A stretch of DNA of 34,911 bases from a virus, in IMG/VR virus record IMGVR_UViG_3300047319_001126, positions 1 through 34,911 of that record. One strand, 5' to 3'. Position numbers and translations under genes: made by a program. Below, one piece after another: positions 1 to 5,893 of this stretch; within the stretch, counting starts at the first letter, position 1, and every line of letters begins with the position of its first letter. The notes beneath the pieces were generated by a model. That model was not told the DNA's origin, made no database searches, and saw only the letters and a list, made by a program, of their open reading frames with translations.

Positions 1-115
1 GCGCCGCCGGCTATAGTAAGCTAGAACGCCTCGACCGGATCGTCGTCCAGGTCGGCAGGGTAGCCAGGGAGCTGCTGCCGAGGCACGGCCTCGCGCTGCC
101 TCTTGTCCTGCTCTT
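1..115. repeat. Partial copy of 216-bp repeat R (3' end of DUF669 gene)
   Basis: Bases 1-115 are identical to 2412-2526, which hold the last 31 or so codons of the DUF669 gene and the start of its downstream spacer. At base 116 identity stops abruptly. The other part of the repeat (2311-2409) recurs at 34813-34911. If the window ends are joined, this makes a second copy of R lacking two bases (2410-2411). The copy is a fragment: no DUF669 start or body precedes it. Confidence 0.95.
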
Positions 116-154
116 AACGAAAGTAACCGTCATATTGGTTTCCGTTTTTGCCAT
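11..154 (-). pseudogene. Chimeric 47-codon ORF, truncated at the repeat junction
   Basis: An ATG at 154 follows a good Shine-Dalgarno (AGGAGG, 161-166) and boundary element E1, as the intact cassette genes do. Only about 13 codons (MAKTETNMTVTFV) are unique. The frame then enters the copied 3' end of the DUF669 gene out of its normal frame and stops at 11-13. The simplest reading is the 5' end of a real cassette gene cut off by the recombination that placed the repeat here. No function can be given. A short fusion peptide could still be made. Confidence 0.6.
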
Positions 155-177
155 TTGCTGCCTCCTCTCAAGACCTA
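155..177 (-). repeat. Boundary element E1
   Basis: It starts with the TAG stop of the 175-504 gene (177-175), reads TAGGTCTTGAG, and ends in the AGGAGG Shine-Dalgarno for the ORF at 154. This is the shortest member of the family; CCTATAGG around the stop is a small palindrome. Confidence 0.6.
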
Positions 178-504
178 TAGGCCTCTTATCATGCCTAGGA
201 TGTGATGCCAGGGGCCACACGGAATGTTGTAGAACTTGATGATTTCCTCGTCGCCCTCGGTAACAACCATGAACGTTTCGTCCTCATTCATTCTGCGGTC
301 AAGTTCTTCCAGAGTGGCAACCAGGGTATCAAGTTTGAGCGCGGCGTTGTGGTCGCGCACCATCTGATATGCAAGTGCGAGGTCGTTCCTTTCCGCCGTT
401 GTCATGCCGTCCGTAGACGCAACGCGAAAGCCCTCTTCGTCGCCCACCAAACACCCCTCGATTAGTTGCCATCGAAGCTTGGCCTGTTCTTCAATCTTTG
501 CCAC
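175..504 (-). CDS. Hypothetical protein, 109 aa
   Basis: Not recognised. A GTG start at 504 is preceded by GGGAGG with six bases between. It overlaps the end of the 491-703 gene by 14 bases, which implies translational coupling. The product is acidic and mostly helical at first (EEQAKLRWQLIEG; then a leucine-rich stretch LATLEELDRRM), with a C-terminal part rich in W, H, P and G. Its TAG stop is the first codon of boundary element E1. It is the last intact gene of the accessory array before the truncated ORF. Confidence 0.7.
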   Translation of the reverse strand: MAKIEEQAKLRWQLIEGCLVGDEEGFRVASTDGMTTAERNDLALAYQMVRDHNAALKLDTLVATLEELDRRMNEDETFMVVTEGDEEIIKFYNIPCGPWHHILGMIRGL

Positions 505-703
505 GCTTTTCCTCCCAGTTTTCCTTGAGCATTTTCTTGCGGGTGCTAATCATGTCCTGTATTCCATCAACTGCATGCTCTTTAGCATGGCTGTCGTAAC
601 TATGGCGCGGGAATAAGTCCGTGCGAGTAAGCAGCCGGAACGCGATTTCCAGCAATTCGATCTCATGCTCCAGGGCGTGTCGCGCCCGCAAATGCGCCTC
701 CAT
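491..703 (-). CDS. Hypothetical protein, 70 aa
   Basis: Not recognised. An ATG at 703 follows TTGGAGG in element E2. The product is charged and predicted all-helical (HALEHEIELLEIAFRLL, ISTRKKMLKENWEEKRGKD), with no signal peptide or metal site. It overlaps the following 175-504 gene. As a small, highly charged, helical early phage protein it could bind a host protein, but nothing in the sequence shows that. Confidence 0.7.
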   Translation of the reverse strand: MEAHLRARHALEHEIELLEIAFRLLTRTDLFPRHSYDSHAKEHAVDGIQDMISTRKKMLKENWEEKRGKD

Positions 704-748
704 AGTTCCTCCAATTATCCGTAACGAGAGATAGGTTCTCAGTACCTA
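704..748 (-). repeat. Boundary element E2 with hairpin
   Basis: It starts at the TAG stop (748-746) of the 746-982 gene. GAGATAGGT (752-744) pairs with ACCTATCTC (736-728), a 9-bp stem with a 7-base loop. The conserved CTCGTTAC and GATAATTGGAGG follow, leading into the ATG at 703. The stop codon lies inside the 5' arm of the stem. Confidence 0.8.
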
Positions 749-982
749 TCTCTTCTTCGAGCCGCCCAACTTCACATAATCAAGGGCAGGGTGAACATAG
801 ACCGCTGCCCATTGGAACTCGTCACGCTCAAAGGACAGCGCGGTATTCTCAACCCAATATGCAATATCATCTATCAGGACTATGCTCCCCTTCTCCGGTA
901 CTGCCGGAGAGGTGACACGCGACGTTATCGTGTGCTTGCCGTTTATTGTTTCGACTATGAGTAACAAAAAAGAGTCGTCCAT
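746..982 (-). CDS. Hypothetical protein, 78 aa
   Basis: Not recognised. An ATG at 982 follows AGGAGGGGTT in element E3. The composition suggests a small beta-rich fold (FLLLIVETINGKHTITSRV; KGSIVLIDDIAYWVENTAL; FQWAAVYVHPAL), with no transmembrane segment or cysteine. The C-terminus GGSKKR is written by bases that run into the E2 stem, and the neighbouring 1025-1249 gene also ends on the same TTCGAGCCGCC motif, so the element may slightly shape the protein ends. Confidence 0.7.
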   Translation of the reverse strand: MDDSFLLLIVETINGKHTITSRVTSPAVPEKGSIVLIDDIAYWVENTALSFERDEFQWAAVYVHPALDYVKLGGSKKR

Positions 983-1027
983 AACCCCTCCTAAAATCAG
1001 TAGTGAGAGATAGGTTCCGAGAACCTA
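983..1027 (-). repeat. Boundary element E3 with hairpin
   Basis: It starts at the TAG stop (1027-1025) of the 1025-1249 gene. ATAGGTT and AACCTAT (1028-1022 and 1016-1010) form a 7-bp stem around a 5-base loop; CTCTCACTACTGAT and AGGAGG follow, leading to the ATG at 982. Confidence 0.8.
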
Positions 1028-1249
1028 TTCTTCGAGCCGCCTATTCTTCCACTCCCAGGTATCCAGGTTGCCGTCAATTGGGACGCTGATGTTCTTCGGC
1101 GGCGATGAAAACTCCTCGTGATAGCCGGGGTTGCCACCTAAACGGCTCCGGTTCGTCATGTTCCTGGCAACCTGGGCGCAATCATCGCAGAGCACCCGCT
1201 TGATACCGCGTCGCTTCCTCCCAGGCTTGCCGCATACCGCACACTCCAT
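1025..1249 (-). CDS. Small zinc-ribbon-like protein, 74 aa
   Basis: Residues C3, C6, C21 and C24 form CxxC pairs (CAVCG and CDDC) separated by a basic stretch GRKRRGIKRVL, a probable zinc ribbon. This is followed by a basic segment and an acidic, tryptophan-bearing tail. An ATG at 1249 follows AAAGGAGG in element E4. Such ribbons in phages often bind nucleic acid or RNA polymerase, but the fold alone does not say which. Its TAG stop opens element E3. Confidence 0.75.
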   Translation of the reverse strand: MECAVCGKPGRKRRGIKRVLCDDCAQVARNMTNRSRLGGNPGYHEEFSSPPKNISVPIDGNLDTWEWKNRRLEE

Positions 1250-1295
1250 TTTGTGCCTCCTTTATCAGTAACGAGAGATAGGTTCTCAGTACCTA
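1250..1295 (-). repeat. Boundary element E4
   Basis: It starts at the TAG stop (1295-1293) of the 42-aa ORF and reads TAGGTACTGAGAACCTATC, the same as E2 over that stretch. CTCGTTACTGATAAAGGAGG follows, before the ATG at 1249. TAGGT/ACCTA can pair. Confidence 0.8.
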
Positions 1296-1421
1296 ATCCC
1301 ACCCAATCTCCAGCCGCCTGCCATTGCCCAAATAACTGCTGTAGTTCGCTGGGTGGAACCAAATGATATAAAGCCTACCGATTGTTATTGCTAGCCGCAT
1401 TGGGCTATTGTCCACTCGCAT
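1293..1421 (-). CDS. Short ORF, 42 aa, unknown
   Basis: The ATG at 1421 follows GGGGG with seven bases between, within element E5. The product is basic and aromatic (MRLAITIGRLYIIWFHPANY near the start; GRRLEIGWD at the end), possibly with one hydrophobic strand or short membrane-seeking segment. It is supported by its fit between two boundary elements: its TAG stop opens E4 and its start follows E5, as for the longer cassette genes. Not recognised. Confidence 0.55.
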   Translation of the reverse strand: MRVDNSPMRLAITIGRLYIIWFHPANYSSYLGNGRRLEIGWD

Positions 1422-1444
1422 TTTCAATCCCCCAGCGGAACCTA
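1422..1444 (-). repeat. Boundary element E5, short form
   Basis: It starts at the TAG stop (1444-1442) of the 1442-1648 gene and reads TAGGTTCCG before a GGGGG Shine-Dalgarno and the ATG at 1421. The second half of the hairpin is missing. Confidence 0.6.
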
Positions 1445-1648
1445 TCGACGCTTGGTTCTACGAAAGCACGATAAGTGCGTAGAAAGAAGAACCCCATCTC
1501 GGCATCGGATGGTGACAAATGGCTCCTGCCGACCCCGCTCAATCTGGACAACCGGGCCGTATTCCTTATCAGGAAGCCCCGCCGCCAACTGTTGCCAGTT
1601 GTAATCATCCGGGTGTACTTGGAGCCAATCCCCGACCCTAACTCTCAT
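1442..1648 (-). CDS. Hypothetical protein, 68 aa
   Basis: Not recognised. An ATG at 1648 overlaps the end of the 1638-1850 gene by 11 bases, suggesting coupling. The product looks like a small beta-barrel (VGDWLQVHPDDYNW; YGPVVQIERGRQEPFVTIRC) with a basic tail FRRTKRR, which would suit an SH3-like or KOW-like nucleic-acid or protein contact. That is shape-based inference only. Its TAG stop opens E5. Confidence 0.65.
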   Translation of the reverse strand: MRVRVGDWLQVHPDDYNWQQLAAGLPDKEYGPVVQIERGRQEPFVTIRCRDGVLLSTHLSCFRRTKRR

Positions 1649-1850
1649 TTGGAATTACCCCCGTCCACTGCCTTAGCTTGATTTCATAACCTGTGCGACA
1701 TTGTTCGCTTTCGGGTATCTGTCTTGCGTCCCGCACAATAGCGCGCACCTGCTCCATCATTTGAACGACGGTTCCGGTTGCCCACATCGCGCATTCAAGT
1801 TCATGAAGTGCCTGCTCATAACGGGCTATTTTTTCATCTTTCTTACTCAT
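1638..1850 (-). CDS. Hypothetical coiled-coil protein, 70 aa
   Basis: The start is taken at the ATG at 1850 because TTTGGAGG sits five bases before it in element E6; an upstream TTG at 1862 would lie inside the Shine-Dalgarno. The product is helical (KKDEKIARYEQALHELECAMW; VVQMMEQVRAIVRDARQI). No catalytic motif is seen. It is the first gene after the HNH gene in the array and overlaps the 1442-1648 gene. Confidence 0.65.
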   Translation of the reverse strand: MSKKDEKIARYEQALHELECAMWATGTVVQMMEQVRAIVRDARQIPESEQCRTGYEIKLRQWTGVIPNES

Positions 1851-1882
1851 TCCAACCTCCAAATTATTAGTAACGAGACCTA
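1851..1882 (-). repeat. Boundary element E6, deleted form
   Basis: It starts at the TAG stop (1882-1880) of the HNH gene: TAGGTCTCGTTACTAATAAT followed by TTGGAGG. Compared with E2 and E4 it lacks the middle (second stem arm), so the element occurs both with and without the hairpin. Confidence 0.65.
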
Positions 1883-2260
1883 ATCGTATTCCCCGTCATA
1901 CCATGATGGGCCGGGGTCAGCCCGCTTCCGTGCCCCCGGTCGAGGCGCACTAGCAACCTTGTGCAAGTCAATGCGCCCGCGTTCGTGAGCGTCTTTCATG
2001 TTTCGCGCCCGATCCCCCAAGTAGAGGTGGTCAGGGTTGACGCAGCGTCTGTTGTCGCAGTGGTGGAGTACCCAAAGCCCATCAGGGATCGCACCGAAAG
2101 TCAGGAACCAGGCGGCGCGGCTGGCGCGGATGAGTTTACCGTCCGCGCCGATTCGCCCGTATCCACCGCCATCAAGAGCGCCTTGCCACTCCCAGCAGTC
2201 ATCTGTCTTGAGTACAAAGCGCCAGAATCTATCAGCCAATGGTTCTCGCTTGCCTCTCAT
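1880..2260 (-). CDS. HNH homing-type endonuclease, 126 aa
   Basis: It has an HNH_3-type core: WEWQGALDGGGYGRI at 23-37, then HHCDNRRCVNPDHLYLG at 66-82, containing the His-His-Cys-Asp-Asn cluster, the Asn-Pro-His of the HNH motif, and C68/C73 as possible zinc ligands. This family makes nicks or double-strand breaks and includes free-standing homing endonucleases of phages. The start at 2260 is chosen because TTGGAGG lies six bases upstream; a longer frame to 2365 only runs through repeat R. It is the first gene after R, so it could be tied to the mobility of the 2.4-kb block. Its TAG stop opens E6. Confidence 0.9.
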   Translation of the reverse strand: MRGKREPLADRFWRFVLKTDDCWEWQGALDGGGYGRIGADGKLIRASRAAWFLTFGAIPDGLWVLHHCDNRRCVNPDHLYLGDRARNMKDAHERGRIDLHKVASAPRPGARKRADPGPSWYDGEYD

Positions 2261-2310
2261 GTTTGCCTCCAATTCTGAATAACCCCGGCAAGACCGCCCT
2301 GCTCTGTTTC

Positions 2311-2526
2311 TATCCTTACTCAGCAACACAAGGGCGGTCAGGCCGAAGGTGGTGCCGGCGGGCACTTTGCGTGTACGCCGCTCTCAGTAGTATCCAGCCA
2401 ACAAAGAGAGCGCGCCGCCGGCTATAGTAAGCTAGAACGCCTCGACCGGATCGTCGTCCAGGTCGGCAGGGTAGCCAGGGAGCTGCTGCCGAGGCACGGC
2501 CTCGCGCTGCCTCTTGTCCTGCTCTT
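2311..2526. repeat. Full 216-bp repeat R: DUF669 3' end plus leader of accessory array
   Basis: R covers the end of the DUF669 gene (2432-2526) and about 120 bp of non-coding leader before the HNH gene. The leader holds GTGCC-N4-GGCAC and CGCTCTC/GAGAGCG inverted repeats but no convincing promoter. Its two parts recur at the window ends (1-115 and 34813-34911). Upstream of the identical stretch the two leaders stay partly alike (both contain ACCCCGGC), which suggests an older duplication with one recently homogenised core. Confidence 0.9.
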
Positions 2527-2986
2527 TCTGAGGGCGCATCCTGGGCGTGGGCGTCGGTGTTACCTTGTCAACGTAGTTGCGGAACTGCCCCGGCTCCTTC
2601 TTGCTCTCTACCTCAGTCACCCACAACTGAGCTGACTTGCCGGCGAGCTCCCGCGTGCTCTTGTTCACGCCAGGTGTCAACGTAGGCACCCCCAGAAGAG
2701 CCGCTGCGTGCCTGTGGGCCTTCGCCTTCTCGTGCCATTTGCGGGTCGTCCAGTCGGTCAGGCGTGTGCCCTGGTACTCGCCATCGGTGATCTCGAACAC
2801 CCATTCCCACTGGTACTTGTCCTCGCCTTCCTCGCCCTTCAGCTTCCAGGCCGGAAGGTCGGTTGTGCGGAAGGCCACCAGGCGGGCGTTGTATGTACCC
2901 GGTGGTATCGTCTCGAACACGCGCTGCTCAGGTACTTCAATCGGCTCGTCCTCTATCACGTCCTGTTTCTCTTGTGTATCGTTCAC
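2432..2986 (-). CDS. DUF669-family, SSB-like early protein, 184 aa
   Basis: The body (about residues 20-145) matches the DUF669 pattern found in phage replication operons: an IPPGTYNARLVAF opening, the central QWEWVFEITDGEYQGTRLTDW, and WTEV-like strands near the end. A Pro/Thr linker follows, and then an acidic tip DLDDDPVEAF that resembles the C-terminal tip of single-stranded DNA-binding proteins. The likely role is ssDNA or recombination support during replication. A GTG start at 2986 is chosen because AAAGGAG lies nine bases upstream; an ATG at 3121 would overlap the previous gene. The 3' end is copied at 1-115. Confidence 0.75.
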   Translation of the reverse strand: MNDTQEKQDVIEDEPIEVPEQRVFETIPPGTYNARLVAFRTTDLPAWKLKGEEGEDKYQWEWVFEITDGEYQGTRLTDWTTRKWHEKAKAHRHAAALLGVPTLTPGVNKSTRELAGKSAQLWVTEVESKKEPGQFRNYVDKVTPTPTPRMRPQKEQDKRQREAVPRQQLPGYPADLDDDPVEAF

Positions 2987-3059
2987 CTTGTTTGTCTCCT
3001 TTAGAGTTTGTACCACGCTGATGGCGGATTTCGATGTTGCCGGCTCTAACGCGGCCTGC

Positions 3060-3383
3060 TCACGCCTTATCGGCTGCTTTCCTCGCCCTGTCCCGCTGCC
3101 TCTGCCATGCCTCAAGCTCATTGAGCGTCGGCTTCGCGTTGATCCAGTCGGGCAGCACGTCGCTCACGTTCATGCGGTCGTATGCGGGCGACTCGACCTC
3201 TAACTTGTATGCCGCTAAAGGCTTCGGGGCCACAGCGGGCAGCTCATGCGCTCCTGTGCCAACGTAGAGGCGCATCCTCTCGTCTACGCGTTGCCGGTAG
3301 CGCGTTACCCTCTTGACCTCGCGGTGTACCGCGAGGATTAAGCCGACAAGCATGATGCCAAATGCGAATAAAAGCGGAATCAT
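3060..3383 (-). CDS. Small membrane-anchored protein, 107 aa
   Basis: An N-terminal hydrophobic helix (IPLLFAFGIMLVGLILAV, residues 2-19) is followed by a basic, helical cytoplasmic part and a helical end (LNELEAWQRQRDRARKAADKA). The ATG overlaps the stop of the upstream gene (ATGA, 3380-3383), so the two are coupled. Both this and its upstream neighbour have an N-terminal membrane helix and a similar Pro/Lys-rich middle (PKPLAAYKLE here, TKPLAGRLPL there), so they may be distant paralogues. Function unknown. Confidence 0.75.
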   Translation of the reverse strand: MIPLLFAFGIMLVGLILAVHREVKRVTRYRQRVDERMRLYVGTGAHELPAVAPKPLAAYKLEVESPAYDRMNVSDVLPDWINAKPTLNELEAWQRQRDRARKAADKA

Positions 3384-3718
3384 TTCCCGCCCTCCTTCGT
3401 GGCTTCGGGTAGCCCTGCGATATAGGAGGCGCGTTCCTGCGGGTCAAAAAAGATGATGTTGTCAGCGTATGCCGCCCACTCGCCCGGCTCCTCTTTCCAC
3501 CAGCCGTCACCGTCGTCCAGCGCCCTCAGTTGGCGGTAAGGCTTCGTCTCAACCTGGGGCAGAGGGAGCCGGCCAGCCAGGGGCTTTGTAGGCGGCTCAG
3601 GAGCGAGGTGTGGTCGTCTGTGCGCCAGGCTCTCAAACAAGCACACCATCCCGATCAGGACGCTGATGAGCGTCCAGACGACACAGAGAGCAATGAAAAC
3701 GTGGAATATGTCGATCAT
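3380..3718 (-). CDS. Small membrane protein, 112 aa
   Basis: The start at 3718 is preferred over 3769: the ATG follows AAAGGCGG and lies four bases past the stop of the 3723-4013 gene. Residues 2-28 form a membrane helix (IFHVFIALCVVWTLISVLIGMVCLF). The rest is soluble, Pro-rich and then acidic with tryptophans (DDGDGWWKEEPGEWAAYADN). Early leftward operon. Possible roles are superinfection exclusion or membrane recruitment; neither is shown by the sequence. Confidence 0.7.
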   Translation of the reverse strand: MIDIFHVFIALCVVWTLISVLIGMVCLFESLAHRRPHLAPEPPTKPLAGRLPLPQVETKPYRQLRALDDGDGWWKEEPGEWAAYADNIIFFDPQERASYIAGLPEATKEGGK

Positions 3719-3722
3719 TGGT

Positions 3723-4013
3723 TTAGTCCGCCTTTCGTAGTTCAGCTTGAGCGCGTTGTAGTTTCGCAAGGTTCATCTCAGCCTGCCAGAGTTTCTTAGC
3801 CAGGCGCATCCTCTCGTCGGGCATCAGCGTATGATTAGGGTCGACCCGATCCATGCGCTTGGTCCAGAATGCCTCTGTGGCCGGCCTCACGGCCTCTCGC
3901 CCATCGTAGCCCGGCTTACTCTGCCTCCTGGCAGCGCCTACCTTGCCTGAGAGTGAGGCAATGCGCCGTCTCAGGGCCGTGCGTTTGGGGGATAATTCGC
4001 CATTGTCTTTCAT
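3723..4013 (-). CDS. Hypothetical basic protein, 96 aa
   Basis: Not recognised. An ATG at 4013 follows AAAGGAT. It is strongly basic at the N-terminus (KRTALRRRIASLSGKVGAARRQSK), with a C-terminal helix (MRLAKKLWQAEMNLAKLQRAQAELRKAD) likely to form a coiled coil. It sits in the early leftward operon between a helical protein and two membrane proteins. A nucleic-acid-binding role would fit the charge but is unproven. Confidence 0.7.
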   Translation of the reverse strand: MKDNGELSPKRTALRRRIASLSGKVGAARRQSKPGYDGREAVRPATEAFWTKRMDRVDPNHTLMPDERMRLAKKLWQAEMNLAKLQRAQAELRKAD

Positions 4014-4054
4014 CCGTGGTATCCTTTCTGTGAGCCCTCGCCAGAGTACTCACC

Positions 4055-4348
4055 TCACGCCGCTTGAATGTTCATGCATTCGGCGGCTTTCTCTTCGTCC
4101 ATCAACCGCTGGTAATCTCTGATTTCGATCTGCATATGCCGGTCTATTTCGCCGCCCCGGATCATCCGGATGCCGATGCGGGTCCGGCAGGCTTGCTTGA
4201 TGCTTGCCAGCTTGATCCTTGTGGCAGATGCCGTAATCTCTGCTCTCTCAATAGGCGTTATCACGCCGTCGCGTAGGGCCGATGCAACGATCTGCTCGTG
4301 CTGCTCAGTCAACTCGCATATCTCTACCTGCTTCGCCAGGATTTGCAT
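4055..4348 (-). CDS. Hypothetical helical early protein, 97 aa
   Basis: The start at 4348 is chosen because AAAGGAGG lies nine bases before this ATG; the longer frame to 4414 lacks a ribosome site. The product is almost all helix (QILAKQVEICELTEQHEQIVASALRDG; ERAEITASATRIKLASIKQACRTRI), reminiscent of small phage proteins in which alternating acidic and basic helices form a bundle. Not recognised. It follows the SWIM protein gene after an 81-base spacer. Confidence 0.7.
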   Translation of the reverse strand: MQILAKQVEICELTEQHEQIVASALRDGVITPIERAEITASATRIKLASIKQACRTRIGIRMIRGGEIDRHMQIEIRDYQRLMDEEKAAECMNIQAA

Positions 4349-4429
4349 TGCTTTCAACCTCCTTTCGTGTGGAATAAAGAACAAGCCGCAGCCTCGGCTA
4401 TGATTAGCCTGCATGAATAAAAGAGGGGT

Positions 4430-4738
4430 TTACCAGCGCTCTTTGACGCGCTCTCGTCGAGTTACTGCATGAGTGGGAGGCCGGCTGTAGTCAAACAGGT
4501 CTTCGAGCCGAACATTGGGCCGCTTGGCCACATCCCGAGCCGGCAGGATAGCGGGCCTGATGTCGAGCTCGTCAAGCAACTGGATGAGGTGGGCGCATGA
4601 ATGCTTGTAGAAATAGCCCTCGCAAGTGCAGGACCATTCGCCGCGCTCGTCACAGGTAAGGTCGTATGTTTGCAAGGTGACCGTGCGGCTCTCGCACCAA
4701 AAGTGAAAACGACTGACTTCGTGAAACTTGATCTTCAT
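4430..4738 (-). CDS. SWIM zinc-finger protein, 102 aa
   Basis: It has one SWIM motif, C37-x-C39-x8-C48-x-H50 (WSCTCEGYFYKHSCAHL). The preceding strands (VTLQTYDLTCDERGEWSC) match the usual SWIM beta-hairpin. SWIM domains bind DNA or protein partners and often accompany helicases or recombination factors; here the domain stands alone with a 50-residue tail ending in RRERVKERW. The start overlaps the excisionase-like stop by one base (TAATG at 4740-4736), so it is the second gene from the early promoter. Confidence 0.85.
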   Translation of the reverse strand: MKIKFHEVSRFHFWCESRTVTLQTYDLTCDERGEWSCTCEGYFYKHSCAHLIQLLDELDIRPAILPARDVAKRPNVRLEDLFDYSRPPTHAVTRRERVKERW

Positions 4739-4929
4739 TACGCTACCTTGGTCCTTCGTTGGGCCTCGCGGCGGGCGGCTTCGCGGAGGATGTATTCCCG
4801 CGAGAAGATGAATTGCTTCCCTAGCTTGGAGAGGGGCTGAAGTTTGCCGTTACCCGCTTGCCGCCAGATGGTCGCCTCGGAAACCCCGAGTATTTCCGCC
4901 GCTTCTTTTGTGCCGATCAGTTCTCCCAT
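4738..4929 (-). CDS. Excisionase-like HTH_17 DNA-binding protein, 63 aa
   Basis: IGTKEAAEILGVSEATIWRQAGNGKLQPLSKLGKQFIFSR matches the HTH_17/MerR-like fold of small phage excisionases and regulators: a helix-turn-helix at 6-24, then a wing. The start at 4929 is chosen because GGGAG precedes it by ten bases and because the longer frame to 5010 would begin upstream of the promoter. It is the first gene of the early leftward operon, divergent from the repressor. Most likely it binds the att region to direct excision, or regulates the switch; the family does not tell these apart. Confidence 0.8.
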   Translation of the reverse strand: MGELIGTKEAAEILGVSEATIWRQAGNGKLQPLSKLGKQFIFSREYILREAARREAQRRTKVA

Positions 4930-4948
4930 GTGCTTCATTCTCCCGTGA

Positions 4949-5036
4949 TGCAATAGTTCTTGCACCTTTAGTGTAACACTTCTTACGCGGAATTGCAATA
5001 GGTATTTCACCCAATTTATGAAAGAAGTATTGCAAG
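4949..5036. promoter_or_regulatory. Candidate repressor operators in the lysogeny switch
   Basis: Three TTGCAA-type sites occur here. TGCAA-N6-TTGCA lies at 4949-4964, just after the leftward start site. TTGCAATA (4993-5000) covers the leftward -35. TATTGCAAG (5028-5036) covers the rightward -35. An 11-bp palindrome AGTGTAACACT (4970-4980) lies over the leftward -10. Symmetry and position suit a dimeric XRE repressor controlling both promoters; binding is inferred. Confidence 0.6.
4970..4998 (-). promoter_or_regulatory. Early leftward promoter
   Basis: On the minus strand TTGCAA (4998-4993), a 17-base spacer and TACACT (4975-4970) form a good sigma-70-type promoter. The predicted start near 4963 gives a leader of about 34 bases before the excisionase-like ATG. 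Confidence 0.7.
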
Positions 5037-5058
5037 CTATGTGGCGCTCGGCTAGAAT
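5030..5058 (+). promoter_or_regulatory. Repressor maintenance promoter, leaderless transcript
   Basis: TTGCAA (5030-5035), a 17-base spacer and TAGAAT (5053-5058). The expected start at 5065-5066 coincides with the ATG of the repressor, so the mRNA would be leaderless, as known for the lambda cI transcript from PRM. Confidence 0.65.
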
Positions 5059-5065
5059 GAGACCG

Positions 5066-5431
5066 ATGGGGCAGGAGTGGTTTGAGAAGCTACGGGCTCG
5101 GCGTGAGGAACTCGGCTGGACACCGGCTCACTTGGCCATGCGCGCGAAAATCAGCCGGCCACAAATCGTGCACATCGAAGCCGGGGATGTGCGTTACCCG
5201 CGCAGAGAGACTGTGATGGCGCTGGCTGAAGCCCTGGGGATTGACTACGACGCGCTGTATGCCCGTAAGCTGCACGAAGAGCCGACGATATACGAACCGC
5301 TTGACCCCCAGCTAGAGCAGATTCAAGTGAACCTGAAGGCGATCAAACGGCTTGACCCGGAGAAGATTGACGAGCTGGCTGACATTATCCTGGCTGTCAA
5401 GGAAAAAACAGAGAGAGAGGCCCAGAGTTGA
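5066..5431 (+). CDS. XRE-family phage repressor, 121 aa
   Basis: The HTH_3/XRE domain spans about residues 5-65 (FEKLRARREELGWTPAHLAMRAKISRPQ, then IVHIEAGDVRYPRRETVMALAEALGID), followed by a short helical C-terminal part (LEQIQVNLKAIKRLDPEKIDELADIILAV) that probably dimerises. There is no LexA/CI-type peptidase, so induction would not rely on self-cleavage. The start at 5066 is preferred to 5018 because the promoter -10 ends at 5058. Divergent from the excisionase-like gene and upstream of attP and the integrase gene, it is the expected lysogeny repressor. Confidence 0.85.
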   Translation: MGQEWFEKLRARREELGWTPAHLAMRAKISRPQIVHIEAGDVRYPRRETVMALAEALGIDYDALYARKLHEEPTIYEPLDPQLEQIQVNLKAIKRLDPEKIDELADIILAVKEKTEREAQS

Positions 5432-5883
5432 ACTACCCACCGCCCCCGCCCCAAGCTCCACCTCGCCGGCGCCGCCCGATCTGGCAATGGGGCTGCGGCG
5501 CTCTGATCGTCCTGCTAGTTTGTGGTGGAATCGCTGCGATCGCCTCGCCCAAAAGCCCCAGCTCGCCGGCAGTGAGTGTGCCCACGGTTGCGCCAGTGGC
5601 ATCAGTTACTTCGGCTCCGATCCCTACAGCAACCGCAGTAATGGCCCAGCCGCCTCCACCGCCCACAGTCGTTCCGAGCCCAACGGTAGACCTTGCGCTT
5701 TCTCTTGAAGCGACCATTACTGCGCAAGCGAAGCTGCCCCCCAACGTCCGCTACGCGCCCCCTGGCTGCACGTCCGGAGTCCAATACGGCTCATTGTGTA
5801 AGGACGGTTCTTTTTCTACCACGGTGGGGCAGGGAGCATGTTCTGGGCACAAGGGTGTTCAGCAGAAGCTAACGTGCCCTTGA
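5428..5883 (+). CDS. Membrane-anchored DUF3761-like protein, 151 aa
   Basis: The order is: a proline-rich, basic cytoplasmic N-terminus ([16 protein letters not shown]), a membrane helix (about 23-41, [17 protein letters not shown]), a Pro/Ser/Thr/Val-rich linker, and a C-terminal module with [17 protein letters not shown] and [15 protein letters not shown]. The last resembles DUF3761, a small cysteine-rich extracytoplasmic domain. A TTG start overlaps the repressor stop (TTGA) after GAGAGAGG, so it is co-expressed with the repressor in the lysogen. A lysogenic-conversion or superinfection-exclusion role is a reasonable inference. Confidence 0.75.
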   Translation: MNYPPPPPQAPPRRRRPIWQWGCGALIVLLVCGGIAAIASPKSPSSPAVSVPTVAPVASVTSAPIPTATAVMAQPPPPPTVVPSPTVDLALSLEATITAQAKLPPNVRYAPPGCTSGVQYGSLCKDGSFSTTVGQGACSGHKGVQQKLTCP

Positions 5884-5893
5884 CCCCACACCA

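Noticed and set aside
704-1295. A CRISPR-like array, given the repeated element
   Set aside because: The spacing is irregular and fully coding, and each repeat holds a stop, ribosome site and start; no spacers of equal length.
2311-2434. A sigma-70 promoter in repeat R before the accessory genes
   Set aside because: I found no pair of boxes with proper spacing on the minus strand. The genes are probably read from the early promoter.
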